Below are positions 45,050 to 56,340 of a stretch of 64,000 nucleotides of DNA, in pieces. The notes below the pieces were generated by a model. The model worked only from the letters and a program-made list of their open reading frames with translations, was not told the origin of the DNA and did no database searches. Both the position numbers and the translations under genes were made by a program. Positions within the stretch are counted from its first letter, which is position 1. Each line of letters opens with the position of its first letter. Source of the stretch: Verticillium longisporum (lineage: Eukaryota > Ascomycota > Sordariomycetes > Glomerellales > Plectosphaerellaceae). Location: the NCBI GenBank assembly GCA_019188255.1, contig JAETXT010000001.1, forward strand, positions 7,998,001-8,062,000, written 5' to 3'.

Positions 45050-45453
45050 ATGCTGGGCATTCATCTTCTTCGAGTACATATCTTTAGAAGCCCCTTTCAA
45101 CCGAAACCGGCCCAAAATGTACATTTACCGACAGTGAATTCTGTCTCGCATGAAGTTTGGAGGTTGCAGGAACACTTGGATGTTTCTCAATTCAATATTG
45201 GATTTGAAGTTTGAGTCGCCTTGACTGCAAGGTGAGAAGCGACGTGCCTCTTTTTATCAGCGTGGTACATGTTTATTTTATCGCTACCTCCTAGCATGTC
45301 AAACCACAAAAACAAATTCACCAGTTCGTGTTCGAGCACGAGGGCGAGATGAAAATATTGATAGATACAAAAGGGTAATCATAATCATTGCTCATAAACA
45401 TGCAAAAGAAAATGGCGTACAAAGTTGCCCGCAACTACGGCATCCCGTGCCGA
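45050..45453. other. short intergenic, convergent tails
   Basis: 3' flanks of the lactonase-like and GH114 genes; AT-rich, nothing else seen. Confidence 0.5.
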
Positions 45454-46408
45454 TCAGTACCCAGTCTTGGTGGTGTACTGCTTGCCGTCGCGCATCTGCA
45501 CCCATCCGTCGAGATCCATCGTCTTGATGAGCGTGCTGAATTTCTCCGTCCCGGGAGCAGCGTAGATGGACGACCTGGCCTTGGAGCTCACAGAGCCCGG
45601 CGCACCGTCGGGGTACTCGATGTGGAACACGGCCTTGCCGGCCTTGATGAAGGCCGCAAAGGTGCTGGCCTCGTTGTACTTGACGCACTGCTCGTTCACC
45701 TGAAAGTCGACAAACTTGATGACTTGAGGGATGATCTCGCCAGCGTTCTTGAGCGCGATGCTGAGGCCGTACTTGCGCGCCTCGCTGGAAAGAAACTTGA
45801 CGAAATCTATCGTGTCGGCCTTTGTGAGACCAATGCCGTTGTTGTTGGACTGCGGCACGGTGTTAGTCGATGGACTCATACATCATGCACCGTGGGATGG
45901 GAAAGACTCACATAACCGTCAACGTTGTCGGGGTCGATGGCGTCGCAGCCCTTCTCGGCGGCAAGCTTGATCCTCTGGGCCATAATGTTCCGGACATTGG
46001 TGTTCTTGATCTGGAGCCAGCGCTCACCCGGCCAGTCGTCCATGGGTTTGCCAAAGTCGGCCTTGGCGAACTTTTTGGCGTCTGGCCGCCATTCCTCGTA
46101 GGTCCCGGCGCTGAAGTAGCAGATGACCTTCTTGTTGAGCTTGTGCAGCGCCGCGATGGTCTCGGCCGTGTTGTCGAACAGGTCAATGTCGTAGACGGCA
46201 ACGTCGGGCGTGACGACAGGCTTCTTGGGATCAATCTTGAGCGGCGCGTTGAGCACAATCTGCCACGTCGTGCCGATGGCCGGCACCCAAGGCTTCTTCG
46301 CGGCGGCTGCTCGCTCTTCGACAGGTAGGGCTTCGGTAGACATGATGAGGAAGCTGCCAAGGCAAGGAGAGCGCAGGGCTTGAGGGGTGAGAGAGTACGC
46401 GTCCACAT
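45454..46408 (-). CDS. GH114 endo-alpha-1,4-polygalactosaminidase-like secreted enzyme (5' frame break)
   Basis: Two exons (46,408-45,912; 45,849-45,454; 62-bp intron), about 297 aa. The GH114 domain reads TTWQIVLNAPL, VYDIDLFDN, KKVICYFSAGTYEEWRPDA, WLQIKNTNVRNIMAQRIKL, KGCDAIDPDNVDGY then SNNNGIGLTKADTIDFVKF and LSIALKNAGEI; the intron removal joins GY to SNNN as in the family. Members hydrolyse galactosaminogalactan, a fungal wall and biofilm polymer. The likely signal peptide (MWTRTLSPLKPCALLALAAS, from 46,408) is in a different frame from the enzyme. One missing G in the GGG at 46,328-46,330 would join it as LPKPLPVEERAAAAKK. Alternatively translation starts at MSTEALPVEE (46,343) without a secretion signal, which is unlikely for this family. 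Confidence 0.8.
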
Positions 46409-47699
46409 CGTGGGGGGATCTAAGAGCTACCAGTAGCTCAAGCTGAGGTAATCCGTGCTAAGAGCTTATTTGAGCTTAGGCGCGGGTAATGTGCGTCAAA
46501 GTGATCTGGATATAGAAAGTGATCGGCAAAGTCAACCCCAGGTTGTCGATATCGGGGAATACCCATAGCCACATGGTGAGCGGAACAGGCAAGCCTAAAT
46601 AGTCCTGCCAGATTTTGAGCCGTGAGTCGAGGCCATGCTCTCTCTTGACGGGAATTTCTCACGATGACGGGCATTTCTCACGATGACGGCTGGAATGTAA
46701 GGGGGGGCGGCAAGGAGCGTGGCGCCAAATTGCAGGGGAAATGCAGGAGGGCGCGATTCCTCCGATTCGCGAGCTAGAGCTGGGCGGCAGTTTAGGAATG
46801 CCTCCCTAGGGGGTGCATCACCTTACCCTACCCTACCTTAGGCACTTCAGCTCTTGTGGCTGGTCCAGACTTCTTGGCCGTTTGCGACGGCCCGTCCTCA
46901 TGACGCCTTTCCGTCGAGCCTCGTCGTCGCAAACGGCCAAACGACTCAGCATCCCTCGCAGCAGACACCGTGAGAAGAGGGAGAAAACACCGCACGCTAG
47001 GTGTAGTTCTGTCATCGCCAAGACGGTGACTTGATTCAGATGGCGCCGTTTTGCGCCAGCCACCGGGCGGCTACCCGTAGTGCCCGCGCTTGTGCCCGAG
47101 TCTCCGTTGTCTGAGGTTAAGCCTCTGCAGCAAACAAATGCAAACGGACGCAGCGCCATGGCAGCCTTTTCATTTCTTCTTGACCCCCCGCGCGAATAAA
47201 AAACCTTGAAAACCACTCCGCGGGAGATGATGCGGATCGAGGCTCGATAGTTGCCCCCATAGCACCATAGTTGAGCTTCTTTTTCGCCCGTTGCATATTG
47301 CCCCTGAGGAGAAGCAAACAAACGGCGTAGCCTCTTAGACGCAAACAGCTCATTTCGGAGCCTTTGAGCCTTGGTCTAGACGGCGTGAGGCATCTGGTGA
47401 TGACTTTATTCGCGCAATCGTGACAGCAATAACCTTGTTCAGCCCGCGCCGTCAACTTTGTCAATTCAGCTCCACGATCGCGATGGAACATAAACTCCGA
47501 AAGCTTCACCATGACGATCTCAACGCAACGTGGCCACGGAATATCCCGATTGAAGCAATCCTCGTCTTTTATTTTGCATCACAAGGGCGCCGACGTCAGG
47601 CCTGAGGAGAAGGAATAAGGCTAGCTTAGAGGCACCCTATATTGCACACTTGCACGGATTCATCGCTCTGTCTCATCCAACCGAGGAGCATGATGTCAT
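46409..47699. other. 1.3-kb intergenic region
   Basis: GH114 promoter at the left; otherwise no gene or repeat recognised. Confidence 0.5.
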
Positions 47700-49325
47700 T
47701 CATTCTCTCCTGGCCCTAGAGGGGGATTGCTCGCCCGGCTGTTTCCTCCTTGCCTTGAGCTTGCACACGATGCCTATGGTGCGGAAGAACCACCTCGAGC
47801 ACATCCACCACTTCTCATTCGGATCAGCAAGCTCAACATCAAACCTCAAAATGACAGAGGGCACGACTTTGTACACCTCCATGAGGCTGAGATGTCATCC
47901 TAGGCAAATACGGGAGCCCTGACCAAAGGCCGAGGTCGCCGCGTTCCAGAGCTGCATCCTTTCCTTGTAAACCTCTCCACTCTCGTTTTCGCCCTGAAGC
48001 CATCGATCTGGGCGAAATTCATCGGCATCGGCACCATAAATTTCCTTGTTGCGTCCCACAATGTATATATTAATGCCGACAAAAGTTCCTGCTGGGACGA
48101 CGGTGCCATATGGAAGGACCAGGCCGCCCTCTGGAACAATTCTATTCAGGCCCATTGACACGGCAGGATGACAGCGGAGTGTCTCGCGAACTGTGGCCTC
48201 GAGGTAAGGGAGGGCGCGGGCCGTTGCATGGGAGCACGTTGTGTTTGGAGAGACATGCTCCCGAATTTCGGACTCTAACCGCTTCCATACACGCTGGTCT
48301 CTGAGGCAGTAGTAGAACAATGCCTTCACGGCAATGTCTGTTGTGTCGGCTCCGGCGATCACTTGTCGGCGCGGTGTCAGCATAAGCTCATGCATGTCTC
48401 AATGTCTCACCATCGGCGTGGGTGACTAACGGTTCAGCAGGAGATGCCCAATGATTGTAGATTCGTCTACAATCTCAGGATGTGATGTCTTGGATTCGAT
48501 GAAGTATTGTAGAAAGTCTGGGTTTTCATTGGTGCATGCTGCGTGCTCTCCTGGGAGCCGGGCCGTCAAAGCCTCAATGGCAATCTTTGTCACGTAAGAA
48601 ATGATGGGCGGCCCCAATGCGTGGAACAGGTTCTTGTCAAGACAATGATCGAGCCAGGGCATCTGGCCACAAATCCCAAGATGGTCAATGCACTAGTCAG
48701 CGATCGCAAGTGTACCGTCGAAGTCGCGACCCTCCTCCATGTAACCAAACTTCTTACTGAATGTTACAGCTCTTGGAAGATCCTAGGTAACTGCCGGCTC
48801 GTCAGTATGACGAACGCAGTTTACGGTGAATTACCCGGCGCATCTTACAGTATGCCTGCCACTCCCCAAGGTCGCATAGTGTTCCGGGGTTGACGAAGCG
48901 TTTCTGAAGGTGGTCGCAGAATGTTTCGACAACCTCGTTCATGTGTGGTTCCATGGCCAGCATGCTCGGGACAGAATAATGGCACACGACTGGGCGCTTC
49001 AGACGAGTATGCAAAATATTGTCCACTTGACTGAACATATGGTGAGTGATCTTCCCTTCGGCGACGGAGCTGCTGACTTTACACAAGTCGGTCAACTCCC
49101 AATGTAAAATGAGCCGATTTACGACGTCATCTGGCTCGGCATGACGTGTACCTACCTTCTTCCACTTTCCGTCGGTACTGTACATTGTTCTCGAAAGCTT
49201 AGGGATGTCAAAGTCCAGTAGATTTGAACCTATCCTGACGATCGGATCGTACTTTCGTGAAGCCTTCCAATCCGCGGCGCATAGTCGGCTGTGATCGCCT
49301 ACCGGAAGCGCCAGAAATTTGTCAC
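47700..49325 (-). pseudogene. cytochrome P450 pseudogene
   Basis: The protein of a fungal P450 can be followed from RKYDPIVRIGSNLLDFDIPK (about 49,250) through YSTDGKWKK, HYSVPSMLAMEPHMNEVVET, LCDLGEWQAY, SKKFGYMEEGRDFDGTLAIAD, CGQMPWLDHCLDKN, the I-helix IAGADTTDI, the ExxR helix YLEATVRETLR, the heme loop FGQGSRICLG and HLSLMEVYKVV to a stop at 47,700. Two nonsense codons interrupt it: a TAG where CAG (Gln) is expected after LAIAD (about 48,703), and TGA at 47,895-47,897 where CGA (Arg) is expected right after ICLG. Both are single C-to-T changes. The conserved WD...G segment after QAY is also missing or mis-spliced, whereas an intron before IAGADTT is intact. The N-terminal membrane anchor is not found. 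Decay looks recent. Confidence 0.83.
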
Positions 49326-50353
49326 CCCTGAACCAACATGTCAGTCAAATCATATCCATAGGCATCATCCATCTCGCTGTTTTTAAATGTCATAACCACG
49401 AAGGCATATTGGAGAACGATACTTGCAAGGAGCGGCCTAGGAGCGGCCTAGGAGCGGCCTAGGATATCTTCTTATGGTGATACTAGGTAGGGTACAAGAA
49501 ATCAGATAAAGAATGCGACAGCCGGTGTGACCAAAGACTGCTGAGTCCGCACGTGAGTGAGTCGCGAAGAGAGCTGGCTGTGCTCCAAGCTGGTATCATG
49601 GGACCGTCGGTGGTCTCTGGCGTCGAGTTCATGGCGACCATGTCAGGCACTGCTAGTTGAGGTCTAGTAACCATAATGGGTGGGCAATTGCTGAACTTTG
49701 CCACTGGGAGTCGGCGGTTCGGGGCGAATTAACAGACGAGACACAAACTTTGGGCGTATAGGCAGATCAGGTACCCATACGAGCTACCCATCTCACTTCG
49801 TCATACTGCATGTCCTTGCATGCGGCCAACATCGAACAGCAAGCCTACACGAACCACATAGGCTAAAATGCAATGCTTTTTACAAAGGATCTATGCCAGA
49901 GCCTGCTAGTTGCAGATACTGAAATGTGGTCCCATCCAGTAACTAAGTAACTAGTCAGTGAATATCCATTACTAGATCACAAGGCGCATGGTGAGCTCAA
50001 GCAGTCAACCATTTTATTCGGGGACGGCTGGAGCATCCGCGGAAGGATGAGGTTCACAACTGAAGGTATCATTATAAAACCCCTGACACATCCTAGCCTC
50101 TTCCTAATTTCAAGCACATGTGGTCACGACGATATGAAATCTCACATCCATAAATCCCGTAGAAGAACTCATCAGTATCGCGATCTTCACGTAAGTCAGC
50201 CTCTAACTATTCTCGGCTCACGAAAAGTAGATGAATACTTACAATCTCAATTTGAGAATATTTCTTGACACAATTCGAGCTCTCTTAGACTAAAGTACGT
50301 CGCCATTGAAAGGTGTCCTCGCTGCAAATGTACCCCTTGTCCTTGAGCCATTG
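49326..50353. other. intergenic, small tandem repeat
   Basis: Contains three head-to-tail copies of GGAGCGGCCTA at 49,429-49,461. No gene seen. Confidence 0.5.
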
Positions 50354-50537
50354 TGTCAGGTGGCCCCTACGAAGGCACGGAATAGGGGGCTGGTAAGGGG
50401 CGAAGCAATACGAGAACGTGGATATAACGACTGCAGAGGGCCAGAATTCAGAGTCGTTACACGCCCATACCTATTTCTTATTGCCTGTGGACCACGTACG
50501 GAACACCTCTTTGCTCTGCCCAAACCATGCTCTAACC
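50354..50537 (+). repeat. ~186-bp MITE-like element, copy B
   Basis: Same unit as 4,568-4,753, more diverged; starts TGTCAG, the right end has decayed. Landmarks ACTGCAGAGGGCCAG, CCTGTGGACCACGTACGG and CCTCTTTGCTCTG are recognisable. Confidence 0.6.
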
Positions 50538-51044
50538 CATCGAATCAACTCCCAGATCCTTGGATCAACTTAAGTTTTGACGACGTGTCGTCATCAGGCG
50601 ATCGAAACTTCTCTCTGAAGCAATGCCCCTAACATAACGCGCTGTCTTCCTCGCAGTGAGGTTTGCTTTCCACTGTAGATGCCTCAGTCTCCGAAGACAG
50701 CCAACCGCGTAACGCACCAGATCCGTTTTACTTCTATCTTGGGCACTTTCCACGATACCTTCCGCTCCTTCTCTTCCATGATCATGCGCTAAAGACGCTT
50801 CCATGAGTCAGAATCAAGAATCAGAACCGGAGGCATATGCCTTCACCTCTGGACGCGAAGGTTTTAAATAGATCATCCATGCTACCGCTGCCAGGAAGGA
50901 CACAGTTCTGACAACAACAGTCAATATAATTGAAGGCCACTGCGATCCAACTTTGCGTTCTTCTGTCTTTTATTTTATTTTGTCCAATTGTCCCCGCCGT
51001 ACGCTAACCATCTATCAGTCAGATCGTGTTTCGAACCAACACGT
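50538..51044. other. intergenic between element copies
   Basis: No gene or further repeat recognised. Confidence 0.5.
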
Positions 51045-51210
51045 TGTCAGGGCTTGATTTGGAGCAGAGTGAAGAGGTCTTCCCTACGTGGTCCGCAGGC
51101 AATAGATAACAGGTATGTGGTCGGAACACATCTGAATTCTGGTCCTCCGCAGCTTGGAGGGCCCTCCGTGGTCCTCATATATACGCTCTCATAGCCCTTA
51201 GCCCCTGACT
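51045..51210 (-). repeat. ~186-bp MITE-like element, copy C (inverted)
   Basis: Reverse-complement copy of the family: CTACGTGGTCCGCAGGCAAT and GTCCTCATATATACG are the complements of the landmarks in copy D. It starts TGTCAG and ends CTGACT, and is slightly shorter than the others. It abuts copy D head to head. Confidence 0.7.
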
Positions 51211-51213
51211 AGC

Positions 51214-51399
51214 CGTCAGATGGCACTGCTGAGCTACCAAGCAGGGTTTCAACGGAGGGAGCCAAAGGCTACGAGAACGTATATATGAGGACTGCGGGGG
51301 GTCAGAAATCAGATGTGTTCCGAGTCCCTGACCATATTCTATTACCTACGGACCACGTATGGAAGACCTCTTCACCCTGCCCCAAATCAAGTACTGACG
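51214..51399 (+). repeat. ~186-bp MITE-like element, copy D
   Basis: 186 bp, the same length as copy A, from GTCAGATGGC to AGTACTGAC. Contains GAGCTACCAAGCAG, TTCTATTACCTACGGACCAC and CCTCTTCACCCTG. With copy C it forms a ~355-bp inverted dimer. Confidence 0.7.
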
Positions 51400-54300
51400 C
51401 CAACCCCTTGTCTCGTGGCACTGCCGGTATGTCCTCACAGATGTGCTGCGATGATGCCAGATACCTTGCTTTCTTCTCAGATATTATCATGCCGCTTCAT
51501 CAGACTCATACGCCCGTTTCAATGGTCATGTGCGCTGTTCACGCGGAACTCCAGGAGTGAGAAGCTGCAATCTTTGCAACTTTCAGCAGGCCCAGTGACT
51601 ATTGAACGACGAATTGGTACGGTATTGTGAGCAGGGTGTAGCTTTCTCTCGCTCAGTCCCGAGGTAAGCTTTGAGCTTGATCCATAAAGCATTAAATGCA
51701 CAAGAGAAGATCAGTATATCAATCTCTCGCTGCCATATTTTCCTGCGCTGTGTCACCAAGCCATGACATGAAAATGTCTCGGCGAAGGAGAAGTCACTTG
51801 TTAAAGTAGTGAGAGCCGATATGACAAGCACATCGGCGTAGGTCACTTGAAGATGACAGCGGATGAATACCTTACACTAATTTAAATCGCTGCTTCTAGA
51901 TGCTGGTAAAGCAATCGTTTAAAGCTATTCAAAATCGAAGGAAAACATGCAAGGTGAGGCAGATATCCTCGACTAAGGTGGGGGGCTCCTTGAATACACC
52001 CTTTTGGAATAACTTGAGCCCAAATTAAGCCCAAATGCCCCTTACAGGCCTGTGATGACTTTCGACGGACTGCATTTCAAGAGGTTGACATCTGTCAAAG
52101 CTATTTGGCGAGACCACCTTGAACGTGCATTGCTATCACTCCTGATGTTTTGTAGTCCACCATTAGCATTGCAAGTACGACATGTCGCCGTCATGTCTCA
52201 TGACCCAACAGTTATGGGATTTAGCCAAAGCACCACATGCTGCAAACCGCGTCGAGACGATCACGAACCCAACACAAATCATTTATGTCATATTGGAGCC
52301 GAACACCGACCAGACGAAAACCTCAATCGCAAATCAACAGCCCCGTATATGGTTGACGTCCGATGGTCTGCAGCACTGTGCGAAAATCATCTTCTCCCGC
52401 CGCTACTTGAGAGGTGTTCAGCCGGTACCAGTGGTCAGAGATATAGGTGAAGTCACCTCAGCCTTCTGTCCGGGTATACTCCGTCTCCTACCGTCAGACT
52501 GCCGACTCAAAGATTCTTATGGCGTGGATAAATATCGAAGCATTCCGAGATGAGTTATACTTGACTCCACCGGCGGTGGTAGAAAAAGATCATCTTCCTT
52601 GGACGAATGGCCATCAATCAAGAGAGCAAGATGACAATCCCTACCCGGAAGTGCTTCAAAACACTCAGATTCAGATTGTGACTCAGTTGAGACTGGCGTC
52701 CGCGAACATACGATTGGCGCTCTGCTGGACGGCGGACGTGGAAAAAAGCAGCACCCAAAGACACGACAGCTACTGTATAAGCCGTAAACGCGAAAGACTT
52801 GCGCATGGTACGGTTATGTAGCCACCTCCCAAGTCCCGGCTGAGCATACTAGTGAGAGGGCCACGCTCGAGGCACCCGCGGACTCTCAAGTCGACGCTAG
52901 AACGGCATAGGCTTCAGCTCCATAGCTCTGTGAATCTGTTCGCTGAATCGAAAACGCATCGAACTTAATTGCAATTTGGACGGCCATGGTGAGACCTTTT
53001 AGCTAGTCATGAACGGTGAACCTTCGTGGGAGACGACTTGATCCAGCTGCTGCGCATGATCACAGCCTCATCTGAAGAGATGCCAGAGCTCCGTGACTAT
53101 TGGTCTTTTCAGAGTCAAGTGTCTTCACTAAGCTCGCCAAGGCCACTCGATCTGGCAGCGTGGCAGCGAGACTTACCTGATCGAGTCAGCGAAGCGGCGT
53201 GTGGTTGAGACAAGCACGCTTTGGCAGATGTTAAGGTTCAGCCTAGGCAGATTCCCGACAGACTTCCCCTGACGACAAGCAGAAGCTTATCGAACTAGGC
53301 GTCTGAGCATCTCGAGTCGTTGTTCCTCAGTCACAGCTTAATTAGAGTATGCAGCCACCCTCGCCACTCGTGGGAAAGTGGTAGTGTGGTACAGTACGGC
53401 CACCGCGATTCATTCTGACGGCCTGGAGGATGTGATTAGTTCACCGGGGAAGTAAGGGTCATAAACTGTCATTTCAGGAAGACGGTGATGCAGCGGGGTC
53501 AGCCGGGAGCTGACTCGTACTGAACGTGTCAGCAGCGAATGTGCTTGTCCAGGAGAATGCGGGCGCTTGAGGGAGGGCCCGTGAGTCTGGGGCGCGGGGA
53601 GAAACGATTGCGTAGACGAGGCCACGCGATGGAAGTGGCAGACAGTTCATCTTCCTGCAGTGTGCACTGATCGTGCTCGGTAGGCCGGCAGCCGATGAAA
53701 CACGAATGGCTTTCCAGTGGCTGTCGAACCGATACGATGTGGTGTGATGGGTATGATGCAAATAAGATCCCCCAGCCCGCTCGATAACGCCTTTAGATCT
53801 GCGTCTGCGCAAAACATGGGTAAAACACATGGGTTTGTTGAGGACCCTGGAAGGACGCAGGAGTCTGGAACGTCAGGTGGCTTGTCCCTTGCTGCAGGGC
53901 CCCTGGTCGCAATCCTACGGGACACGGGGCAGAGGCATTTCCAAAGAACCGGAAACGGCAGCTGGACCACGTTCTGGCGTTGCAACATCGGCGAATCCCA
54001 CTCTTGGCACGCACAATCTCTTCCGCTGGCCCGGCACAGCGCGTTCGCCATGCGAGCGAACAAGCGAGCAGTCGCTGAGGTTGCTGGGTGGGCAGCGGAG
54101 CACGACGGCGCGCCCCAGCCGTGATTGTGCGCTGGCGTTGCTGCGGAACGTTGCGACGAAATCTCAACCACGGACTCCTGCACCCCCGAGACTCGGCGCC
54201 ATGAACGCCAAGCGCTGTCGATCCAACGTACACTGCAAAGTGGCGGGAGTACATGTAGCATCCACCCCCTCAAGCCCCTTTCGACAGCGTCCTAAACCCG

Positions 54301-54846
54301 CAGGGCCTTTGGGTGAGGGTCGAAGTGCGCGCTATTGGTGGTAAGGCGACGCCAGGCTATCGACGGAGGCGGAATGGCGCTCACCGTCATCGAGCTAGTC
54401 GGATACCTGGGGTTGAGGAGAAGTCGGCTGGTCAGGCGGGAAGGGAAAGGTCCACAGTGATGGCTGTCATTTCAGAGAAAAGGGGTCTGATCGCAACCAG
54501 GCATCCATAGGCATTGGAAGGACTTCGGGATTGGGTCTCGGAGAGTCGGGCATGACGTCTGATTTGACTAGAGGTCGGTAGTCGTGGTTGGGAGCAACGG
54601 TGTGACGCACGAAGCAACATGATATTGGAGCAGTGATAGACATTGCCCCATAGCACGAAGTGACGATCTTCAGGTGGGAATGTTGGTGCGGATGGAGCAA
54701 GTTTCTGCTGCCTGACTACTATGGTGGTACAATTGTTGCATGCTGATCAGGAGAGCCTATCGCTTGGCTTTCATCGTGAACAGTGAAGACGGAAAGAAAA
54801 CAGAAACGCAGAACGCCTAGCTACCCAGATATCAAGCCCGTCAAAA
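51400..54846. other. 3.4-kb gene-poor region
   Basis: No gene I can support. A minus-strand open frame at 52,618-52,806 begins MRKSFAFTAYTVAVVSLGAA, resembling a membrane anchor or signal peptide, but no coherent following exon was found. Overlapping frames at 53,647-54,344 are GC-driven shadows of one another. Confidence 0.45.
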
Positions 54847-56340
54847 TCAAGGCCTCTTGGCCACTGGTGGTAGATCGCTCATGTGGACCAGACTCGCCTC
54901 GTCATTATCACTGTACTGCACATCATACGACTTTTGCGTGACGATGCCGCCGCCGCTTCCGAGCTTGAGGTCGGGAGAGTGCCCGCCGGACGTAGACACA
55001 CCGACGGTCGTTCCCGTGCGGGTGCCGTTGCGTGTGCCCGTCGTCTTGGAGCGAGGCCCGCTGCCGTACTCGTAGTACATGGCACCGCGGCTGCGTGCCG
55101 AGGAGCCGGCAAGAGCGGGGAAGAAGCGCACCAGGAGAAGGCGAACGGCGGGCATGCAGGCACACATGATGCCGACGGTGATCTCAATGGTCGACCAAAC
55201 CGACACGTCGTAGAACTCCCACGTCGTGTTACTCGTGGAGGCGAAGTGAACGAGCGATTGCAGGCGCAAGATGCTGACGACCGTGACGAATGTGCCGACG
55301 CAAAACATCATGGCAACGCCGACCTTCTTCTTCCAGTGGAGCTTGAGGCTGCGCAGCTGCCAGAGCGGAATGGCAAGCATCCATAAGTCGAGGGCGATAC
55401 TGATGGCGGCGTTGGTCCAACTGATCGTGTTGGCGTTGTGGCATTTCCCTTCGTGCATGCCGTCCCACTTTGTCCAGAAGTAATGGATGGGCTGGCACTG
55501 AAAGATTGCCGTGATGACAAAGGCAACGCCATAGCAGATGGTGAAGATGGCGGTGCCCCAGAGGAGGCGTTGTACCTCGCGGGCCGGGAAGATGCGGGTG
55601 TAAAAGAAGATGATGGAGAGCTTGAGCAGGGTGAGCTGTGTAAAGTAGAGCGAGGCCATGATATAAAAGTAGCGGCCGACCGCTGTGATCATGTGGCCAT
55701 CGAGCGTCCAAATATCCTTCCCAAGACCGTTGGCCGTGGTTCCATAGACGGTGATGACAGCCGAGGGTGTAGCGACGAGGAGCGTCAGAAGGACGAACCA
55801 GTCGTCAAGGCCAAGAGGACTCGGGGCGATGAAAAGCTTGAGGCCGAATCGGAGGACGACGAAGATGGCAGCAATAATGGCCATGGTATTGGAGAGGACG
55901 ACATACTTGCCCGACCGGTCGCGGACAGGGGCGCCGCAGTTCGTCAAGCTCGCATTGCGAGTAGCTGGTGCAGGGTCAGCATGGCATCTCGCATGATAAG
56001 TCCAACATCTTTGCACCAACAACGCACCTAGAGACTCGGGAATGGTGCAGTTCTGCTGGACACAGAGAGCAACGGTGCCCTGGAACTGCTGGTTGGTACA
56101 GATGCATGTCTGGTTTGTGGGTGCACACAGTCCCTCTTGGAAGGCACTGCCAATGCAGCGCGTCTTCACGTCGTTGTATCAGTACCACGATGGCTTTGAG
56201 AGACGAGAGACAGGACATACCGCGCAAGCAGGGAAGGGATTCGATGTTTCCTGTGCCAAGACGGCTGGCAGAAGCACAAGGAATAAGCACGTCGCCAACA
56301 AGGCGCGGCTCGCCGAACTCAACCGGTGAAGAGAGAACAT
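54847..56340 (-). CDS. CFEM-domain, Pth11-like seven-transmembrane receptor
   Basis: Three exons (56,340-56,221; 56,163-56,028; 55,964-54,847) give 457 aa. The signal peptide is RALLATCLFLVLLPAVLA. The CFEM domain, built across the first intron, reads NPFPACA-TRCIGSAFQEGLC then TNQTCICTNQQF, ALCVQQNCTIPESL and later LTNCGAPVRDRSGKY: the eight-cysteine pattern. Seven hydrophobic helices follow (for example MAIIAAIFVVLRFGLKLF, WFVLLTLLVATPSAVITVYG and IMCACMPAVRLLLVRFF), forming the fungal rhodopsin-like domain of Pth11-type GPCRs, then a ~90-residue Ser/Gly/Thr-rich cytosolic tail. Relatives sense surfaces or hosts in plant and insect pathogens. The second intron is 63 bp and stop-free in frame, so retention would add 21 residues between CFEM and helix 1. 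Confidence 0.88.

Noticed and set aside
52618..52806. First exon of a membrane or secreted protein
   Set aside because: Hydrophobic start is suggestive, but no downstream exon with a domain or consistent splice sites was found.
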